DNA of 7,575 bases from Paracoccaceae bacterium. Lineage in GTDB: Bacteria; Pseudomonadota; Alphaproteobacteria; Rhodobacterales; Rhodobacteraceae. The notes under the pieces were generated by a model. That model was not told the DNA's origin. It ran no database searches and saw only the letters and a list, made by a program, of their open reading frames with translations. Where the stretch lies: contig NVXA01000003.1 in assembly GCA_002746395.1 (NCBI GenBank), forward strand, positions 82,574 through 90,148, given 5' to 3'. Below, in pieces: positions 6,941 through 7,575 of the stretch; within the stretch, counting starts at the first letter, position 1, and each line of letters opens with the position of its first letter. The translations under genes and the position numbers were made by a program.

Positions 6941-7104
6941 AATATTACGATGAAAACGATGGCAAGGCCCACGGCTGTCCAGATCAGCGTGTTGAACAAG
7001 GACCGCAGCAATCCGAATTCGCTGTCAGGGTCGATGTTAAGCTTTTCTGTTAATTTGGTGCCGGGCCAAAAAAATGCGCGGCGGAGTTTATCTAGAAATT
7101 CCAT
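6937..7104 (-). CDS. Small single-span membrane protein, 55 residues, unknown function
   Basis: This short protein has a basic amphipathic N-terminus, [17 protein letters not shown], a polar middle ([11 protein letters not shown], about 21-31) and one C-terminal membrane segment (about 36-55, [20 protein letters not shown]) reaching the last residue, as in a tail-anchored topology. I do not recognise a named family. The ATG at 7104 has AAGGA at a spacing of six. An in-frame ATG at 7137 would add 11 residues ([11 protein letters not shown]) but has no comparable site and would lie upstream of the predicted transcription start. The stop overlaps the globin start by four bases, making this the first gene of a three-gene operon. 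The intact frame, good ribosome binding site and coupling argue that it is real. A role as membrane anchor or partner for the globin is inference only. Confidence 0.7.
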   Translation of the reverse strand: MEFLDKLRRAFFWPGTKLTEKLNIDPDSEFGLLRSLFNTLIWTAVGLAIVFIVIF

Positions 7105-7110
7105 CGGTAA

Positions 7111-7115
7111 TCCTT
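7111..7115 (-). promoter_or_regulatory. Ribosome binding site that decides the small membrane protein start
   Basis: Minus-strand AAGGA lies six bases before the ATG at 7104. It supports this start over the in-frame ATG at 7137 and is the only strong Shine-Dalgarno sequence in the three-gene operon. Confidence 0.65.
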
Positions 7116-7127
7116 TTCGTTTGGGCG

Positions 7128-7156
7128 TTGCTAGCATGCCCGTGCGCCGCTTGCAA
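7128..7156 (-). promoter_or_regulatory. Candidate promoter of the globin operon
   Basis: On the minus strand TTGCAA (7156-7151) is followed after 17 bases by TAGCAA (7133-7128), which is directly preceded by TGC, as in an extended -10 element. The -35 box matches four of six consensus bases and the -10 box three of six. Transcription would begin near 7121 and leave a leader of about 17 bases containing the ribosome binding site. The spacing is ideal but the boxes are imperfect. Confidence 0.35.
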
Positions 7157-7327
7157 TTCGATGCTGGACCGCAGGCGGGCTTGGGCGTATACCGTCGAGA
7201 ATGTGGAAAATATTCGCGATTATCATACGAATTAGCACCCCGGCGCTGTAAAAGTTGCCGGTCACAGGCGTATGGAAACTCCGCGCTGCCCCACCCCAGA
7301 ATTTTTCTTGATTACGGAACTTGCAAA
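7157..7327. other. Divergent intergenic region upstream of ileS
   Basis: This is the rest of the 223-base gap between the small membrane protein gene and ileS. It must contain the ileS promoter, but I could not find a convincing -35/-10 pair. The only structure noted is an inverted repeat, ATTCG (7212-7216) and CGAAT (7228-7232), separated by an AT-rich 11 bases, which could be an operator or chance. Short reading frames here overlap the ileS start on the opposite strand and look spurious. I see no RNA gene or leader peptide. Confidence 0.4.
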
Positions 7328-7575
7328 ATGTGCGCCGAAACACCCGACTATAAATCGACCCTGAACCTGCCGAAAACCGACTTCCCGATGCGGGCCGGAT
7401 TGCCCAAACGCGAGCCTGAATGGTTGGCTAAATGGGCGGAGATGGACCTGTATGAACGTCTGCGCGCCAAAGAAGGCCGCAAGCCGTTTATTCTGCACGA
7501 CGGCCCGCCATATGCGAACGGGCATCTGCACATTGGCCACGCGCTGAACAAAATCCTGAAGGATATGGTTGTGCG
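7328..7575 (+). CDS. ileS: Isoleucyl-tRNA synthetase, N-terminal part (partial)
   Basis: IleS charges tRNA-Ile with isoleucine in the cytoplasm. The window holds the first 82 codons and two bases of the next. The protein begins [20 protein letters not shown] and continues with [16 protein letters not shown], the usual N-terminal helix of bacterial IleS. It then reaches [12 protein letters not shown] (54-65) and the class I signature HIGH (His68-Ile69-Gly70-His71), followed by [10 protein letters not shown]. This combination is specific enough to separate IleS from the related Val and Leu enzymes. The ATG at 7328 is chosen because the protein starts in the expected place and no earlier in-frame start is nearby. 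The upstream GGAAC (7316-7320) is only a modest ribosome binding site. The gene is divergent from the globin operon. The editing and anticodon domains lie beyond the right edge. Confidence 0.96.
   Translation, partial: MCAETPDYKSTLNLPKTDFPMRAGLPKREPEWLAKWAEMDLYERLRAKEGRKPFILHDGPPYANGHLHIGHALNKILKDMVV

Noticed and set aside
7131..7343. Minus-strand open frame of 70 codons across the gap before ileS
   Set aside because: It covers the ileS start codon in antisense and has no ribosome binding site or domain. Its other end would overlap the predicted globin-operon promoter.

Overview
The window reads as chromosomal DNA of an alphaproteobacterium, most likely a Rhodobacterales (Roseobacter-type) species. 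This rests on moderately high GC, the N-termini of TruA and IleS, which look like the forms common in that order, and the alphaproteobacterial style of the YcjX and DUF2339 proteins. It is recognition by eye, not a database match. I see no RNA genes, insertion sequences, phage genes or CRISPR arrays.

Left part (1-5370). The 5' end of truA (tRNA pseudouridine synthase) enters from the left on the minus strand. A 98-base divergent intergenic region with nested inverted repeats separates it from a plus-strand row of three genes: a YcjX-like P-loop NTPase (DUF463), a YcjF-like membrane protein (TIGR01620/DUF697) joined to it by an ATGA overlap, and, 62 bases on, a very large polytopic DUF2339 membrane protein. 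The first two are the pair that ends the phage-shock (psp) operon in enterobacteria. No psp gene is visible here, so this looks like a stand-alone envelope-stress or membrane-maintenance cluster.

Middle and right part (5339-7104, minus strand). Three tightly packed genes read leftward: a 55-residue single-span membrane protein, a group III truncated hemoglobin whose TTG start overlaps the previous stop codon, and, three bases later, an FAD-dependent monooxygenase-like oxidoreductase. The oxidoreductase converges on, and overlaps by 32 bases, the end of the DUF2339 gene, where a terminator-like hairpin lies. The globin keeps its haem-pocket residues, and the flavoprotein has an altered DG motif. 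The close packing suggests the three products work together, perhaps in O2, NO or peroxide chemistry near the membrane. This globin-flavoprotein-small membrane protein module is the best candidate here for something poorly described.

Right end (7105-7575). A 223-base divergent intergenic region holds a candidate promoter for the globin operon. It is followed by the start of ileS (isoleucyl-tRNA synthetase), which runs off the window just after its HIGH motif.
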